Source: an uncultured Erysipelotrichaceae bacterium (lineage in GTDB: Bacteria; Bacillota_I; Bacilli_A; Erysipelotrichales; Erysipelotrichaceae). Taken from it: a DNA stretch of 6,158 nucleotides. The stretch covers positions 1-6,158 of the forward strand of contig CACZPD010000050.1 of assembly GCA_902782955.1 (NCBI GenBank), in the 5' to 3' direction. Below the pieces are notes generated by a model. The model searched no databases and was not told the origin of the DNA. It worked only from the letters and a program-made list of their open reading frames with translations. A program made the translations under genes and the position numbers. Below are positions 5,977 through 6,158 of the stretch, one piece after another. Position 1 is the stretch's first letter; each line of letters opens with the position of its first letter.

Positions 5977-6158
5977 ATGCAATACACAAAAGAAGTTGAA
6001 GAGATGATGTGTGTCGCGAAAGGACCTGATCACGGCCCGGCCCCGATTCCCGAAGAAGGTAAGTGGGTACAGGCAAAAGAGATCAAGGACATTTCCGGCT
6101 ACACACACGGAATCGGCTGGTGCGCTCCGCAGCAGGGAGCCTGCAAGCTGAGTCTGAA
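5977..6158 (+). CDS. Iron-sulfur cluster assembly scaffold-type protein, N-terminal 60 residues, cut by the right edge
   Basis: The ATG at 5977 follows an excellent ribosome binding site, AGAGGAGG at 5958-5965, with an 11-base gap. The 60 codons present encode a conserved N-terminus with VAKGPDHGPAPIPEEG, QAKEIKDISG and GWCAPQQGACKLSL. I recognise this pattern from the roughly 230-residue clostridial proteins annotated as iron-sulfur cluster assembly scaffold (NifU-like) proteins, often next to a GGGtGRT-family gene. The WCAPQQGAC cysteines are likely cluster or metal ligands. The full-length protein would act in the cytoplasm in cluster assembly or a related redox task. It has its own intergenic region and lies beyond the terminator, so it is a separate unit and probably core genome, unlike the operon to its left. 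An overlapping ATG at 5966 is in another frame and stops quickly. Confidence 0.7.
   Translation, partial: MQYTKEVEEMMCVAKGPDHGPAPIPEEGKWVQAKEIKDISGYTHGIGWCAPQQGACKLSL

Noticed and set aside
1..6158. Search for CRISPR arrays, tRNA or rRNA genes, transposases, integrases and attachment repeats
   Set aside because: No regularly spaced repeats, cloverleaf-like genes, mobile-element enzymes or flanking direct repeats were seen; the accessory nature of the operon rests on gene content alone.

Overview
The window looks like chromosomal DNA from a member of the Bacillota, most likely class Clostridia (a Lachnospiraceae or similar gut or rumen anaerobe). The reasons are strong AAGGAG/GGAGG-type ribosome binding sites, mid-range GC, a BspA-type leucine-rich-repeat protein, and at the right edge the N-terminus of an iron-sulfur cluster assembly scaffold-type protein that I recognise from anaerobic clostridia. 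This is inferred from gene content; no rRNA or tRNA is present to settle it.

Layout, all on the + strand. Bases 3-677 hold the C-terminal part of a leucine-rich-repeat protein, cut by the left edge. Bases 703-2061 hold three small genes I cannot name; the third has cysteine pairs like a zinc-binding site. Bases 2082-3551 encode a 489-residue all-helical protein with TPR-like and HEAT-like stretches. Bases 3580-3921 encode a short single-TIR protein and 3928-4725 a tandem TIR-TIR protein. Bases 4753-5721 encode a four-helix membrane protein that resembles the SLATT-type effectors of nucleotide-signalling defence systems. Gaps between genes are at most 30 bases and two junctions overlap or touch, so 3-5721 can be read as one operon that starts left of the window. 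A bulged hairpin followed by a T-run at 5717-5745 closes it. Bases 5746-5976 are non-coding, and a separate gene starts at 5977.

Working model (inference): the TIR proteins are NAD+-consuming or signal-making enzymes, and the membrane protein is the pore- or membrane-disrupting effector that responds to the signal. This is the logic of Thoeris (TIR plus signal-gated effector), but with three TIR domains and a SLATT-like membrane effector that lacks the SLOG ligand-binding domain I associate with this type of protein. The upstream helical-repeat and LRR genes could supply recognition or scaffolding, or could be unrelated passengers. The three genes from 3580 to 5721 lie in one reading frame broken only by two TAA codons, so a fused homologue elsewhere would be a direct test of the functional link.
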